A DNA stretch of 41,594 nucleotides from Bacillota bacterium (GTDB lineage Bacteria > Bacillota > Clostridia > Peptostreptococcales > Anaerovoracaceae), in the NCBI GenBank assembly GCA_017416795.1, contig JAFQBD010000042.1, positions 1 to 41,594 on the forward strand. Reading direction: 5' to 3'. The notes under the pieces are model-generated. The model was not told the DNA's origin and ran no database searches. It saw only the letters and a list, made by a program, of their open reading frames with translations. How positions within the stretch are numbered: position 1 is the first letter of the stretch; every line of letters starts with the position of its first letter. A program made the position numbers and the translations under genes. Below, one piece after another: positions 16,432 to 24,486 of this stretch.

Positions 16432-16710
16432 TCACCTCTGATCTATGAACACGCGGACGTTCATGCCTTCAGCTGTAGTCATTCCGATGATATCGCCTGT
16501 CATCCCTGCATCGAAACAATCTGCCAGGGCATCCATCAGCATAGCAAGATCCTTATTGTTGATGCCGTCCATAGGAATAGGGAGCCTTGAAACTGCTTCT
16601 GTGAGTTTTCTTACCGCCTTGACCGGCAAGTTTATTTCTGTGCGGTCACCCATGAGGTTCCATGCATTTATGTGCACGATGTGAGTGTCGTATGTTTTCG
16701 AAGCTGTCAT
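16432..16710 (-). CDS. Uncharacterised small protein (92 aa), coupled to the antitoxin gene
   Basis: Its ATG overlaps the antitoxin stop codon (ATGA), with AAAAGGA just upstream, so translation is coupled. The protein has an amino-terminal strand (H-I-V-H-I-N-A), an E-I-N-L-P-V-K-A-V segment, a helical middle with N-N-K-D-L-A-M-L-M-D-A-L, and a closing strand N-V-R-V-F-I-D. It does not resemble RelE, YafQ or other known toxin partners of RelB/DinJ. A toxin role cannot be excluded from position alone. Confidence 0.65.
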   Translation of the reverse strand: MTASKTYDTHIVHINAWNLMGDRTEINLPVKAVRKLTEAVSRLPIPMDGINNKDLAMLMDALADCFDAGMTGDIIGMTTAEGMNVRVFIDQR

Positions 16711-17012
16711 ATCCCAAATTCCTTTTTTAATTCAACATCAACTTCTGCAACTGTTAATCCCTTATTATTGTTCAGTGATGCAATTCCTTTCATAAGTTCA
16801 GCATCAATCTCATTTCGAGACAAACTTCCGGCAGCAACCGGCTTTGATTCAGGCAATCGTAAATCAAATGGCATTCCTTTGCAAAGGATTATCTGACTAT
16901 ATAACATTTGAATCGCACTTGATGGAGAGATTCCCAACTGTGAAAGTATTCTTTCAGCATCATTTTTTAATCCTGTATCAATTCGTGCGTATACTGCGGT
17001 TGTATTTGCCAT
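16707..17012 (-). CDS. RelB/DinJ-type antitoxin without visible toxin
   Basis: A 101-residue ribbon-helix-helix antitoxin. The amino end A-N-T-T-A-V-Y-A-R-I-D-T-G-L-K-N-D-A-E is the RelB/DinJ DNA-binding strand and helix, followed by L-G-I-S-P-S-S-A-I-Q-M-L-Y and the M-P-F-D-L-R-L-P motif common in DinJ. Such proteins bind their own operator and neutralise a RelE/YafQ mRNA interferase. No such toxin follows; instead a coupled uncharacterised gene does. I chose the ATG at 17010-17012, where the RelB motif begins and AAAGGA lies 11 bases upstream. Upstream in-frame ATGs would place the start beyond the promoter. Confidence 0.88.
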   Translation of the reverse strand: MANTTAVYARIDTGLKNDAERILSQLGISPSSAIQMLYSQIILCKGMPFDLRLPESKPVAAGSLSRNEIDAELMKGIASLNNNKGLTVAEVDVELKKEFGI

Positions 17013-17036
17013 ACATATCACCATCCTTTCACCCAT

Positions 17037-17065
17037 ATTATACGTAATTTTGCTTGCAATCGCAA
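17037..17065 (-). promoter_or_regulatory. Predicted promoter of the antitoxin operon
   Basis: A perfect TATAAT (17037-17042) and TTGCGA (17060-17065) are 17 bases apart on the minus strand. The start would be near 17030, 18 bases before the ATG. The operator palindrome covers the -35 box and most of the spacer. Confidence 0.65.
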
Positions 17066-17072
17066 GCAAAAT
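17047..17072. promoter_or_regulatory. Operator-like palindrome over the antitoxin promoter
   Basis: Two perfect 11-base arms (17047-17057 and 17062-17072) flank four bases. The palindrome overlaps the -35 region and spacer of the antitoxin promoter, the expected place for autorepression by a ribbon-helix-helix antitoxin. Confidence 0.65.
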
Positions 17073-17098
17073 ACGAGGTATGAGTTTTTCAATAAAGC

Positions 17099-17139
17099 AA
17101 AAGACGCATTGAATTGTATTATATATCAATGCGTCTTTT
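17099..17139 (-). terminator. Rho-independent terminator after the downstream NhaC-type gene
   Basis: Fourteen perfect pairs (17099-17112 with 17126-17139) close a 13-base loop, followed by TTTTGCTTT-like sequence on the minus strand. It marks the end of the urease-region transcript and insulates the antitoxin operon. Confidence 0.85.
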
Positions 17140-17168
17140 ATAAAATTATATGAGCCGGTACATAAATT

Positions 17169-18518
17169 TTATATTATAATTATCCCTACTATCAAAAATG
17201 CCACTATGGTCAACACTATTGCGGATATACAATATGGTAATGTTGTCCTGATTATACGGATGTTTGATACTTCAGTTCCTGCAGCAGTCATAAATACTGA
17301 ATCAGAATAGAAACAGCATCCATATCCCATATTGATACCGCACATAATAGCTGCGATAATCGGTTCTACTGGGAATCCTAATGCTACTGCAACCGGGATA
17401 AAAATAGGTATAGATATGAGCTGCATTATAAGGCACCCTGCTGTTGCAAATGTAGCAAACCCTACAATTATAAATGTCATAGCAGGAAGCATCCATGATG
17501 GCACTGACTGGTTTATTCCACTGACAAGTATGTCAAAGAATCCCAACTCACGGTTTATAGAGTTCAATATAAATCCAAAGAAGATGACAATTGCCAACGT
17601 ACACATAGATTTAGCACCTTCAAAGAAGTTATCAAAGAACTCTCCCACTGTCATCACTTTCTGTAATGTATACAGTAAAAACTGTGATATCAACGCAATC
17701 ACAATTCCCATAATAAGATCATGATCGAATATCATAACCCCTGCAACAAGTACTGCAATAGGGATTATGATGTTAAATATTGATGATGCTGCTATATCAT
17801 CGCTACTTTCGATGGTTACTATAGATTTGGATCCTTCTTCTACCAAAAGAGTCGGTCCGCCCGCCTCTACACGCTCATAAGAATTTTTAAGAGTTCCGAA
17901 TTTAGGGATAACACCAACTGCGATCAGAAAGCACATTATTACCGTTATTATTGCATAGAACATGTACGGAATAGCTTTCGCATAATTCTCGAACCCAAGA
18001 TCCTGTGTAGCCAACATTCCTATCATGAACGCTGACCAACTTGACACTGGTACCAGGACACAAAGACAGCTTGCTACTGCATTAGCCTGAAACGCCAAAT
18101 GTTCTCTCGGAATCCCATTCCTATCCGATATGTCTCTCAATGAAAATGTTACTGTCAAAACATTCAGGTAGTCATCCACAAACAACGCTAGAGATATGAG
18201 CCATCCCAGCACCAAAGGTTTCTTCTTGCCCGATGCATGTTTTGCCGCCCAGTCAGCAAAACTCACTAAGGCTCCGGATTCTTGAAATAGCTTTATCATT
18301 CCGCCAAAACCTATCAACATGAGCAGTGCGAACTGATATGACGAATCAGCCAGAGTATTATAAAATGACTCGACTATACCCGTCAGGAAGTGTTCTTTAT
18401 AACATATAAGTATTGCTAGCAAGGCCGCTGCAATCATGGATTCTGCCATCTTTTTCGTCAGCAGTGCAGTTACGACAAGCACTATGATAGGCAGAAATAC
18501 TAATATATTGCTAAACAT
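17169..18518 (-). CDS. NhaC-family transporter, downstream of the urease cluster
   Basis: An integral membrane antiporter of the NhaC/ArsB-like ion transporter superfamily, 449 residues with about eleven to twelve hydrophobic segments. The family motif F-V-D-D-Y-L-N-V-L lies near residue 120, followed by V-P-V-S-S-W. NhaC members exchange sodium for protons, while close relatives exchange malate for lactate or move amines and amino acids, so the cargo is not certain. I chose the ATG at 18516-18518, six bases after AAGGAGGTG. It is related to, but clearly different from, the transporter at 24567. It lies 49 bases after the Nim-like gene, with no clear promoter between. Confidence 0.88.
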   Translation of the reverse strand: MFSNILVFLPIIVLVVTALLTKKMAESMIAAALLAILICYKEHFLTGIVESFYNTLADSSYQFALLMLIGFGGMIKLFQESGALVSFADWAAKHASGKKKPLVLGWLISLALFVDDYLNVLTVTFSLRDISDRNGIPREHLAFQANAVASCLCVLVPVSSWSAFMIGMLATQDLGFENYAKAIPYMFYAIITVIMCFLIAVGVIPKFGTLKNSYERVEAGGPTLLVEEGSKSIVTIESSDDIAASSIFNIIIPIAVLVAGVMIFDHDLIMGIVIALISQFLLYTLQKVMTVGEFFDNFFEGAKSMCTLAIVIFFGFILNSINRELGFFDILVSGINQSVPSWMLPAMTFIIVGFATFATAGCLIMQLISIPIFIPVAVALGFPVEPIIAAIMCGINMGYGCCFYSDSVFMTAAGTEVSNIRIIRTTLPYCISAIVLTIVAFLIVGIIII

Positions 18519-18567
18519 CAGCAGCACCTCCTTATAGCAACACCTTGACTGATCACACCGTTATATA

Positions 18568-19056
18568 TTATCTTGCTTCTGCGAATTCTATAGCTTCTTT
18601 GCCAGAAATATGCTCAGCTTTCAGCGCGAAGATACATACGGCATCCAGCTTGTTTTCAGCTTCCACCTTACCGCCATCCATATGCGCCGATGAATACTTC
18701 TTCACGAGACGCATAAGGACCTGCATTTTTTCTGCTGGATCAGTTATCTCATACGCTCTGCCGAAAACTATAACACTTCTATAATATGTAGTATATTCTT
18801 CCGGTACGATCTTATCCGTCTCAACGATCGTGAATGAAGCCTTATCATGCTTTCTGATAGCATCCATCTTATGTCCTACAGGCATGCCGTGAAAATAGAA
18901 AACACCGTCTTCAAAAGCATAGCTTAACGGCACCCCATATGGATAATCATCGTCTCCCAAAAGGCACATCACTCCGTTAGTAGCCTTTCCGATTATATCC
19001 AGGCAGTCATTCTCCGACAGGATTTGCTTTTTATTTCTTCTGACTTCTCTAAACAT
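18568..19056 (-). CDS. Pyridoxamine 5'-phosphate oxidase-like flavoprotein (Nim type)
   Basis: A 162-residue split-barrel FMN-binding protein like NimA and related PNPOx-like proteins. The opening M-F-R-E-V-R-R-N-K-K-Q, the Y-G-V-P-L-S-Y strand, F-Y-F-H-G, the basic G-H-K-M-D-A-I-R-K and the Y-R-S-V-I-V-F-G-R-A strand are typical. NimA reduces 5-nitroimidazoles, but most chromosomal homologues have no known substrate, so drug resistance should not be assumed. I chose the ATG at 19054-19056, preceded by AAAGGG. It follows the Cys-rich gene by 26 bases and may be a late gene of the urease transcript. Confidence 0.88.
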   Translation of the reverse strand: MFREVRRNKKQILSENDCLDIIGKATNGVMCLLGDDDYPYGVPLSYAFEDGVFYFHGMPVGHKMDAIRKHDKASFTIVETDKIVPEEYTTYYRSVIVFGRAYEITDPAEKMQVLMRLVKKYSSAHMDGGKVEAENKLDAVCIFALKAEHISGKEAIEFAEAR

Positions 19057-19082
19057 ACTTTTCCCTTTCCTGTGCACCTGAT

Positions 19083-19289
19083 TTATACTTTAAGCACGAG
19101 TTTTGCGAAATGCTCAAAACTCCAATCTTCAAATCCTTCCACGCTGTCTACAACTTTAAGAAAGAAGCATTTAGGAATTTCACCGCACTTCAAGCTGTCT
19201 TCAACGCAAAGGTTACATCCTTGATCATGATTTACCGGATTGAACTGACAACTTTCATCATTACATGTACAGAACGGTAATTTACTCAT
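19083..19289 (-). CDS. Cys-rich small protein (DUF6485-like) behind ureD
   Basis: A 68-residue protein with seven cysteines (7, 9, 14, 25, 28, 35, 41) in the pattern C-x-C-x4-C...C-x2-C...E-I-P-K-C-F-F. This matches, as I recall it, the small cytosolic DUF6485 family, which has no known function; the cysteines suggest metal binding. The ATG at 19287-19289 is preferred because AAAGGAG lies eight bases before it. It starts 20 bases after ureD, so it is probably co-transcribed with the urease genes. Confidence 0.75.
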   Translation of the reverse strand: MSKLPFCTCNDESCQFNPVNHDQGCNLCVEDSLKCGEIPKCFFLKVVDSVEGFEDWSFEHFAKLVLKV

Positions 19290-19309
19290 AGCGATTTCTC
19301 CTTTCATTA

Positions 19310-20131
19310 TCAATACTTTCTTATCTTTACGGCAGGCTTCCCAAGAATGCCTTCTCTAAGACATGCCCAGGCATTCTGTATGGTTTCCTGCAAATTTATC
19401 ATGTTGTCTCCAAGAAATCTTATTATCATAAGATTATCTTCTATGATTCCTGCCGCAAAGGTTATGCCTTCAGGATGCTGCAACTGATTTAACTTATCTA
19501 TGATCTCTTTATTAAGATTCGGTGAATATGCGTAGATAACTCCGTTAGAAAGATGCCCTTCCATCAATCCAACAGTCTGAAGTTCCATCTTTGCAGGTTC
19601 GATAAAGGTATTGTCATATACCTTCAACTTGCCATCTACATATACTCTAGTCTTCGATGAATATATATCATATTTGAAGGTCTCTCCCATTGAAGCACGC
19701 CCTGCTGTAACCATGTCTACTGCTATAAGCACAGAATTTTTATCTAAATAAAAGTCGTTTTCCTGATACGCTTTACTTTCCGCAAAAGGCACATTGTGCT
19801 CCGGAAGATATTCCATCACTCCTCCAGCCTTAACATTGATACGATTTACGATCTTGGCGTAGCCGTCATCCATCTTGTAGAACTTAGTCGTAGACGGTGT
19901 TGTCACAACGACTTTTGCGTTTTCTTCTACTGTTATTTCCGTATACAGTCTGTCATGCTGCAGGATTCCCCCGCTTGGATTGAGCAGATATATAAACGCT
20001 GTCCCATCATCGTCTTGATAGTGTGGCGCTAAAACTTGTAAAGGCAATTTGAAATACTGTTCGGCAAGATATGTCTGTCCATTCTTCTTTTTACGGAATG
20101 TAAGAGTTAATTCACCTGTAGTCTGCTTCAT
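19310..20131 (-). CDS. ureD: Urease accessory protein UreD
   Basis: UreD (UreH) is the scaffold that binds apo-urease and, with UreF and UreG, guides nickel into the active site. The protein has 273 residues. Family segments include L-N-P-S-G-G-I-L-Q-H-D near residue 50, V-V-T-T-P-S-T-T-K-F-Y, and E-Y-L-P-E-H-N-V-P-F. The ATG at 20129-20131 follows GGGAG by seven bases; an upstream in-frame ATG has no such site. It is the last ure gene of the cluster (order A-B-C-E-F-G-D), 11 bases after ureG. Confidence 0.95.
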   Translation of the reverse strand: MKQTTGELTLTFRKKKNGQTYLAEQYFKLPLQVLAPHYQDDDGTAFIYLLNPSGGILQHDRLYTEITVEENAKVVVTTPSTTKFYKMDDGYAKIVNRINVKAGGVMEYLPEHNVPFAESKAYQENDFYLDKNSVLIAVDMVTAGRASMGETFKYDIYSSKTRVYVDGKLKVYDNTFIEPAKMELQTVGLMEGHLSNGVIYAYSPNLNKEIIDKLNQLQHPEGITFAAGIIEDNLMIIRFLGDNMINLQETIQNAWACLREGILGKPAVKIRKY

Positions 20132-20142
20132 TCGATATCTCC

Positions 20143-20751
20143 CTATCCCTCGAACAACATATCTTCCTTGACCCAACGGATCACCTCGTCTAAACCTGTT
20201 CCATCGAACAGATTCGTAAATACGTATGGCTTATCGCCTCTCTGTACTTTAGTATCTTTCTCCATAACTTCAAGGCTGCAATGCACATATGGTGCAATAT
20301 CTATCTTGTTTATTACAAGAAGGTCCGATTTAGTGATTCCCGGACCACCTTTACGCGGTATCTTCTCTCCTTCACCTACATCGATCACGAAAATCAAACC
20401 ATCTACCAGTTCCGGACTAAATGTAGCAGCTAAATTATCGCCACCACTTTCTACAAATATGATGTCTAGGTTATCGAATCTATCCATTAAGATATCTATG
20501 GCATCAAGATTCATTGAAATATCTTCTCTAACTGCTGTATGAGGACAGCCCCCTGTCTCTACTCCCAAGATTCTTTCCTCCGGAAGTGCCTTAGCTCTTG
20601 TTAAGATAAGCGCATCTTCCTTAGTGAAAATATCGTTAGTTACTACGGCGATCTCATAGTCTTCTCTAAGGCTCTTACATAGTTTTTCTATCAAAGCAGT
20701 TTTGCCGGATCCGACAGGTCCGCCTACTCCTATTTTTACTGGTCTTCTCAT
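20143..20751 (-). CDS. ureG: Urease accessory GTPase UreG
   Basis: SIMIBI-class GTPase that delivers nickel and drives urease maturation. The protein has 202 residues. The P-loop G-G-P-V-G-S-G-K-T is at residues 10-18. The conserved metal-binding C-P-H motif in [11 protein letters not shown] is present, as are [12 protein letters not shown] and the base-recognition N-K-I-D. AAGGAG precedes the ATG. It is 18 bases after ureF. Confidence 0.97.
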   Translation of the reverse strand: MRRPVKIGVGGPVGSGKTALIEKLCKSLREDYEIAVVTNDIFTKEDALILTRAKALPEERILGVETGGCPHTAVREDISMNLDAIDILMDRFDNLDIIFVESGGDNLAATFSPELVDGLIFVIDVGEGEKIPRKGGPGITKSDLLVINKIDIAPYVHCSLEVMEKDTKVQRGDKPYVFTNLFDGTGLDEVIRWVKEDMLFEG

Positions 20752-20769
20752 TTAGTCATTCTCCTTCTA

Positions 20770-21456
20770 TCAAGACATATATAATCTCACCGATAACGTT
20801 TCATGCTGTATGCTAGCTATATCAAACCCCGGACAGAAGTTTGATATATTATCGATCGGCCAAACGAGGGCCTCTTGTGTGCTTGCTTCCATTTCATTCT
20901 GAAGTTCCATGAGGATTTTTTGTGCTTCCGTATTCCCTAAAGGAATAAGCTTTACTGCACTTTGCACAAGACCGTTCACTGTACTGAATACGAATGCCCT
21001 CAAAGCCTCGTCTTTTTCCACTTCCAAAAATCCGCAGGCAAGTCCAAACACTACAGGATACGTCATACCATTAGTTCTGAATCTATTTTTAAGAATGTCT
21101 ACTCTCTCATCTTCAAAAACATCTGATATTATTCTAAGAAATGCTTTGCCCATTCGTAGTGAAGATTCTCTGCTTTCTTTTGTCACCTTACATGCACAGC
21201 TCAGTTCTTCAAGCGCCTCGATTTCTTCCATATCCCATGATTCGGAAAGCCTATAGGCTTCACATAAAATCGGGCCTTCACACCTTGAAATGGTAGTTTT
21301 GAGGTAACTTGTTGCAAATTCTTTGAAGGCCCCTCCAGATTTTATTGTGTTTCCTGAAGTGTATGTTTCCAAACCCCAGGATTGGCTAAAGCCGCCGGAG
21401 GGAAACGTCCCTCCGGCTAGCTGCATCAAATGATATAATTGATTGCTTTTAGACAT
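20770..21456 (-). CDS. ureF: Urease accessory protein UreF
   Basis: Helical accessory protein that bridges UreD and UreG in the activation complex. The protein has 228 residues. The amino-terminal signature G-G-T-F-P-S-G-G-F-S-Q-S-W-G-L-E-T is clear, and the G-L-V-Q-S-A-V-K-L-I-P-L-G segment near residue 170 is conserved. AGGAG precedes the ATG. It is 11 bases after ureE. Confidence 0.95.
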   Translation of the reverse strand: MSKSNQLYHLMQLAGGTFPSGGFSQSWGLETYTSGNTIKSGGAFKEFATSYLKTTISRCEGPILCEAYRLSESWDMEEIEALEELSCACKVTKESRESSLRMGKAFLRIISDVFEDERVDILKNRFRTNGMTYPVVFGLACGFLEVEKDEALRAFVFSTVNGLVQSAVKLIPLGNTEAQKILMELQNEMEASTQEALVWPIDNISNFCPGFDIASIQHETLSVRLYMS

Positions 21457-21467
21457 ATAAAATTCTC

Positions 21468-21980
21468 CTAGTCATGATGGTGATGATAGTGGCTTCCGTG
21501 GCTGTGGTCATGACTGTGACTATGGCTATGGCCGTGTCCGCCAACCACGATGCCTGCCTTCTCACCTGTCAATTTTTTTTGACAACGAACGTATTCAACG
21601 CCTATACCCTTCATCAGCGATTCTACGATCGGATCATAAGGTATGATTATATGATCCTCGTGCAGGTACGCAGGGTGGTGCATATTACCAATATTAAATG
21701 CAGTCTTTGCCCACTGGAGATTTCCTTTAGGGAAGATTTCCAGAGCATCTTCCGGAACTAGATCTACGACAACAATCCTCTCATCATCCTTATGTAGAAT
21801 TGCTCCGCAAAACATATGATCACCATGTTCAAGTGAAACTGCAATAACTTCCCCACTTTCTGTTTTTAATTTTTGATGTGACTTAGCCATATCGTGTCGG
21901 TCAAGCATCACCTTGTCAATGCGAAGATTTTCTAATGTAAAGTCTTCGACTTTTCCTAGAAGTTTTTCGATTATAATCAT
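21468..21980 (-). CDS. ureE: Urease nickel metallochaperone UreE with His-rich tail
   Basis: Dimeric nickel-binding chaperone that hands nickel to UreG. The protein has 170 residues. After the amino-terminal peptide-binding domain, the C-terminal domain holds M-H-H-P-A-Y-L, a conserved metal-site region. The last 20 or so residues are almost all His, Gly, Ser and Asp, a nickel-storage tail like that of Klebsiella UreE. I chose the ATG at 21978-21980, seven bases after AAGGA and ten bases after ureC; a longer reading would overlap ureC. Confidence 0.96.
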   Translation of the reverse strand: MIIIEKLLGKVEDFTLENLRIDKVMLDRHDMAKSHQKLKTESGEVIAVSLEHGDHMFCGAILHKDDERIVVVDLVPEDALEIFPKGNLQWAKTAFNIGNMHHPAYLHEDHIIIPYDPIVESLMKGIGVEYVRCQKKLTGEKAGIVVGGHGHSHSHSHDHSHGSHYHHHHD

Positions 21981-21990
21981 ATGTCTGTCC

Positions 21991-23709
21991 TTATCTGAAG
22001 AAATATCTCTGACCAAGGCATACTTCTTCTATCGGATCACATGTTATATGTTCACCGTCGATATATACCTTATAAGTTTCAGGGTCCACCTTGATTTTAG
22101 GCGAATAACTGTTTCTTACCATATCTGCTTTTGTAAGGTTTCTTGTGTTCTTTACAGGGAGCAGTTTTCCTGCTGATGCCGGAACCTTGTCACCAAGACC
22201 TGCATCGATAGCCGCCTGTGTAACAAAAATCTTGTTATACTGCTGGATAGCACTTCCGCACGCAGCATACTGTTTTCTGTACATCATTGGTTCCGCGACT
22301 TCGATACATGCATTTACATCACCAGATACGGAGTATACTATTTCTCCGCCCTTGAATACCCATGCAGGCTTTGCACCAAAGAATTCAGGTGACCAGCAAG
22401 CGATGTCGGCGATTCTTCCAGGAAGAAGCGATCCTACATATTCATCGATACCGAATACTATTGCTGCATTTACTGTATATTTAGCCATGTAACGCAGTAT
22501 TCTTTCGTTATCATTGTCGCCCGTTTCTTCAGGGAGAGGCCCTCTCTGCTTCTTCATCTTAGATGCCATCTGCCAAGTTCGCAATACTGTTTCACCTACA
22601 CGACCCATACCTTGCGAGTCAGAACCATGGATAGAAATAGCACCCATATCGTGAAGAACGTCTTCTGCTGCGATAGTTTCTGCTCTGATTCTGGAGTCAG
22701 CAAAGGCAACATCTTCAGGAACCTTAGGATTGAGATGGTGAACTGCCATGATCATATCCAAATGTTCTGCAACTGTATTTATAGTATATGGATTTGTACA
22801 GTTTGTGGATGAAGGTATGATGTTTTCTTCACCGCAAACTCTTAACAGGTCAGGAGCATGACCACCACCCGCACCTTCTACGTGATAAGCATGAATAGTC
22901 TTTCCACCGATAGCATTTAGCGTTTCTTCAACGAATCCGCTTTCATTCAATGTGTCTGTATGGAGCTGTACCTGGAAATCCATCTCATCAGCTACATTAA
23001 GACAACATCTGATTACTTCAGGAGTTGCTGCAAAATCTTCATGAATCTTCATTCCGATAGCTCCGTTGAGTGCCTGCTCACGGATCGCTTCAGGTTTACT
23101 TGAGTTTCCTCTTGCCCAGAAGCCTGCATTTATCGGAAGTTCTTCATGAGACTTGATCATATAATGCAGGTGACTTGGTCCCGGTGTTTCAACACTTGTT
23201 GTCTGTGATCCGGATCCTCCGCCAATCATTGTTGTGATACCGTTACTCAGCGCTTCCCAGCACTGTGCAGGAGATTCGAAATGCACGTGAACGTCTATCC
23301 CTCCGGGAGTCAAGATCATGCCTTCCGCAGAAATAACTTCTGTAGCAGCACCGATTATAAGACCCGGTGTAATGTCCATAGTATCAGGATTTCCTGCCTT
23401 ACCAATACCAACAATCTTGCCATCCCTTATGCAGACATCTCCTTTTACGACACCTATCATAGGATCTATTACTATAGCATTAGCAAATACTGTATCTAAA
23501 ACTCCTTCTTCAGTTGTTTTGCCGGAGATATTACCCATTCCATCTCTATGTGTTTTTCCTCCGCCAAAAAGAATTTCATCACCGTAGCAAGTAGCTGCGA
23601 AATCCTTTTCGATTTCTGCAACAAGGCCTGTGTCCGCAAGATGGATCTTATCTCCAACTGTTGGTCCGTACATATCGCAATATTCCTGTCTGGATATCTT
23701 TACTGCCAT
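21991..23709 (-). CDS. ureC: Urease alpha subunit, with the flap cysteine replaced
   Basis: Catalytic subunit hydrolysing urea to ammonia and carbamate (572 residues). The nickel site is complete: H-V-H near residues 141-143, carbamylated Lys221 in G-M-K-I-H-E-D, the His of Q-L-H-T-D, the His of H-V-E-G-A-G-G-G-H, and Asp364 in G-S-D-S-Q-G-M-G-R. The mobile flap reads M-A-V-H-H-L-N where ureases normally read M-V-C-H-H-L-D, so the flap cysteine is Val323; both histidines remain. The nickel-lysine segment also reads E-D-F-A-A-T-P rather than E-D-W-G-x-T-P. I chose the ATG at 23707-23709, ten bases after AAAGGAG and one base after the ureB stop. Confidence 0.97.
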   Translation of the reverse strand: MAVKISRQEYCDMYGPTVGDKIHLADTGLVAEIEKDFAATCYGDEILFGGGKTHRDGMGNISGKTTEEGVLDTVFANAIVIDPMIGVVKGDVCIRDGKIVGIGKAGNPDTMDITPGLIIGAATEVISAEGMILTPGGIDVHVHFESPAQCWEALSNGITTMIGGGSGSQTTSVETPGPSHLHYMIKSHEELPINAGFWARGNSSKPEAIREQALNGAIGMKIHEDFAATPEVIRCCLNVADEMDFQVQLHTDTLNESGFVEETLNAIGGKTIHAYHVEGAGGGHAPDLLRVCGEENIIPSSTNCTNPYTINTVAEHLDMIMAVHHLNPKVPEDVAFADSRIRAETIAAEDVLHDMGAISIHGSDSQGMGRVGETVLRTWQMASKMKKQRGPLPEETGDNDNERILRYMAKYTVNAAIVFGIDEYVGSLLPGRIADIACWSPEFFGAKPAWVFKGGEIVYSVSGDVNACIEVAEPMMYRKQYAACGSAIQQYNKIFVTQAAIDAGLGDKVPASAGKLLPVKNTRNLTKADMVRNSYSPKIKVDPETYKVYIDGEHITCDPIEEVCLGQRYFFR

Positions 23710-23710
23710 A

Positions 23711-24085
23711 TTACTCACACTCCTTTAACTTGGCGGCCATCTTTTCGATAGCGGCTTTTTTAACTTCGGGATCATTCACATTGCCCATGGTCATTCCCAT
23801 AAAACCATATAAATTCTGTTCGCCCTTATATGGTACCAGCGTTACCTTTTTTTGTTCTCCCGGTTCAAAACGCACTGCATTTCCTGCCGGTACATCCAGA
23901 TGGTATCCGAATGCTTTTTCTCTATCAAATCTTAATGCTATATTTGTTTCAAAAAAATGATAATGTGAACAAACCTGTATCGGTCTGTCACCTGTATTAT
24001 CAACGATCAGTTCGATCGTTTCTCTATTCTCATTGATGACGATGGGGTCATCAGCAAAGATAATCTGTCCTATCTGATATTGCAT
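23711..24085 (-). CDS. ureB: Urease beta subunit
   Basis: Structural subunit of the three-chain bacterial urease. The protein has 124 residues. The central D-N-T-G-D-R-P-I-Q-V-C-S-H-Y-H-F-F-E motif is diagnostic, with Cys where most have Gly. The D-V-P-A-G-N-A-V-R-F-E-P-G segment follows. GGAGG precedes the ATG by five bases, and the gene starts ten bases after ureA. Confidence 0.97.
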   Translation of the reverse strand: MQYQIGQIIFADDPIVINENRETIELIVDNTGDRPIQVCSHYHFFETNIALRFDREKAFGYHLDVPAGNAVRFEPGEQKKVTLVPYKGEQNLYGFMGMTMGNVNDPEVKKAAIEKMAAKLKECE

Positions 24086-24095
24086 AGCCCCCTCC

Positions 24096-24455
24096 TTAAT
24101 AATTCATTGAAATAAGCTCTTCCATAGGAATAGCTTCTTCTCTCTTCTCCAATCTGATTGGATCCTGTACTGTAACTAATTTATTTCCGTCAGGAAGCAT
24201 GACTTCTAATTGGATGATAGGCATCAAAGCAGCCGTTCCTTCCATAACGTCTTCTTCTGTTATGATACGGGAACCCAAAGACACCAGATCATATATTGAG
24301 CTTTTTCCCTCTCTAGCTCTTTCGAGAAGCTCATCACATATTATTGACATTGCTTCCACATAATTCAGTTTCAATCCGCGTTTCCATCTTCTTCTGGAAA
24401 TTTCCGCGACGCCGAACATCAATACACGTTCTTGTTCTTTGATAGTTAGCTTCAT
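24096..24455 (-). CDS. ureA: Urease gamma subunit
   Basis: Smallest urease chain, here 119 residues rather than about 100. The conserved L-K-L-N-Y-V-E-A-M-S-I-I-C-D-E-L-L-E-R-A-R-E segment is present (usual form L-N-x-P-E-A). The extra residues form a Glu-rich tail (E-K-R-E-E-A-I-P-M-E-E-L). AAAGGAAG lies seven bases before the ATG. It is the first ure gene and lies just downstream of a terminator-like inverted repeat. Confidence 0.96.
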   Translation of the reverse strand: MKLTIKEQERVLMFGVAEISRRRWKRGLKLNYVEAMSIICDELLERAREGKSSIYDLVSLGSRIITEEDVMEGTAALMPIIQLEVMLPDGNKLVTVQDPIRLEKREEAIPMEELISMNY

Positions 24456-24486
24456 CGCTATACTTCCTTTCTCTTCTTAAAAAACT

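Noticed and set aside
18519..18567. A second sigma-54 promoter before the transporter at 17169
   Set aside because: AGCAA is present, but the GCC of the -24 element is missing at the required distance.
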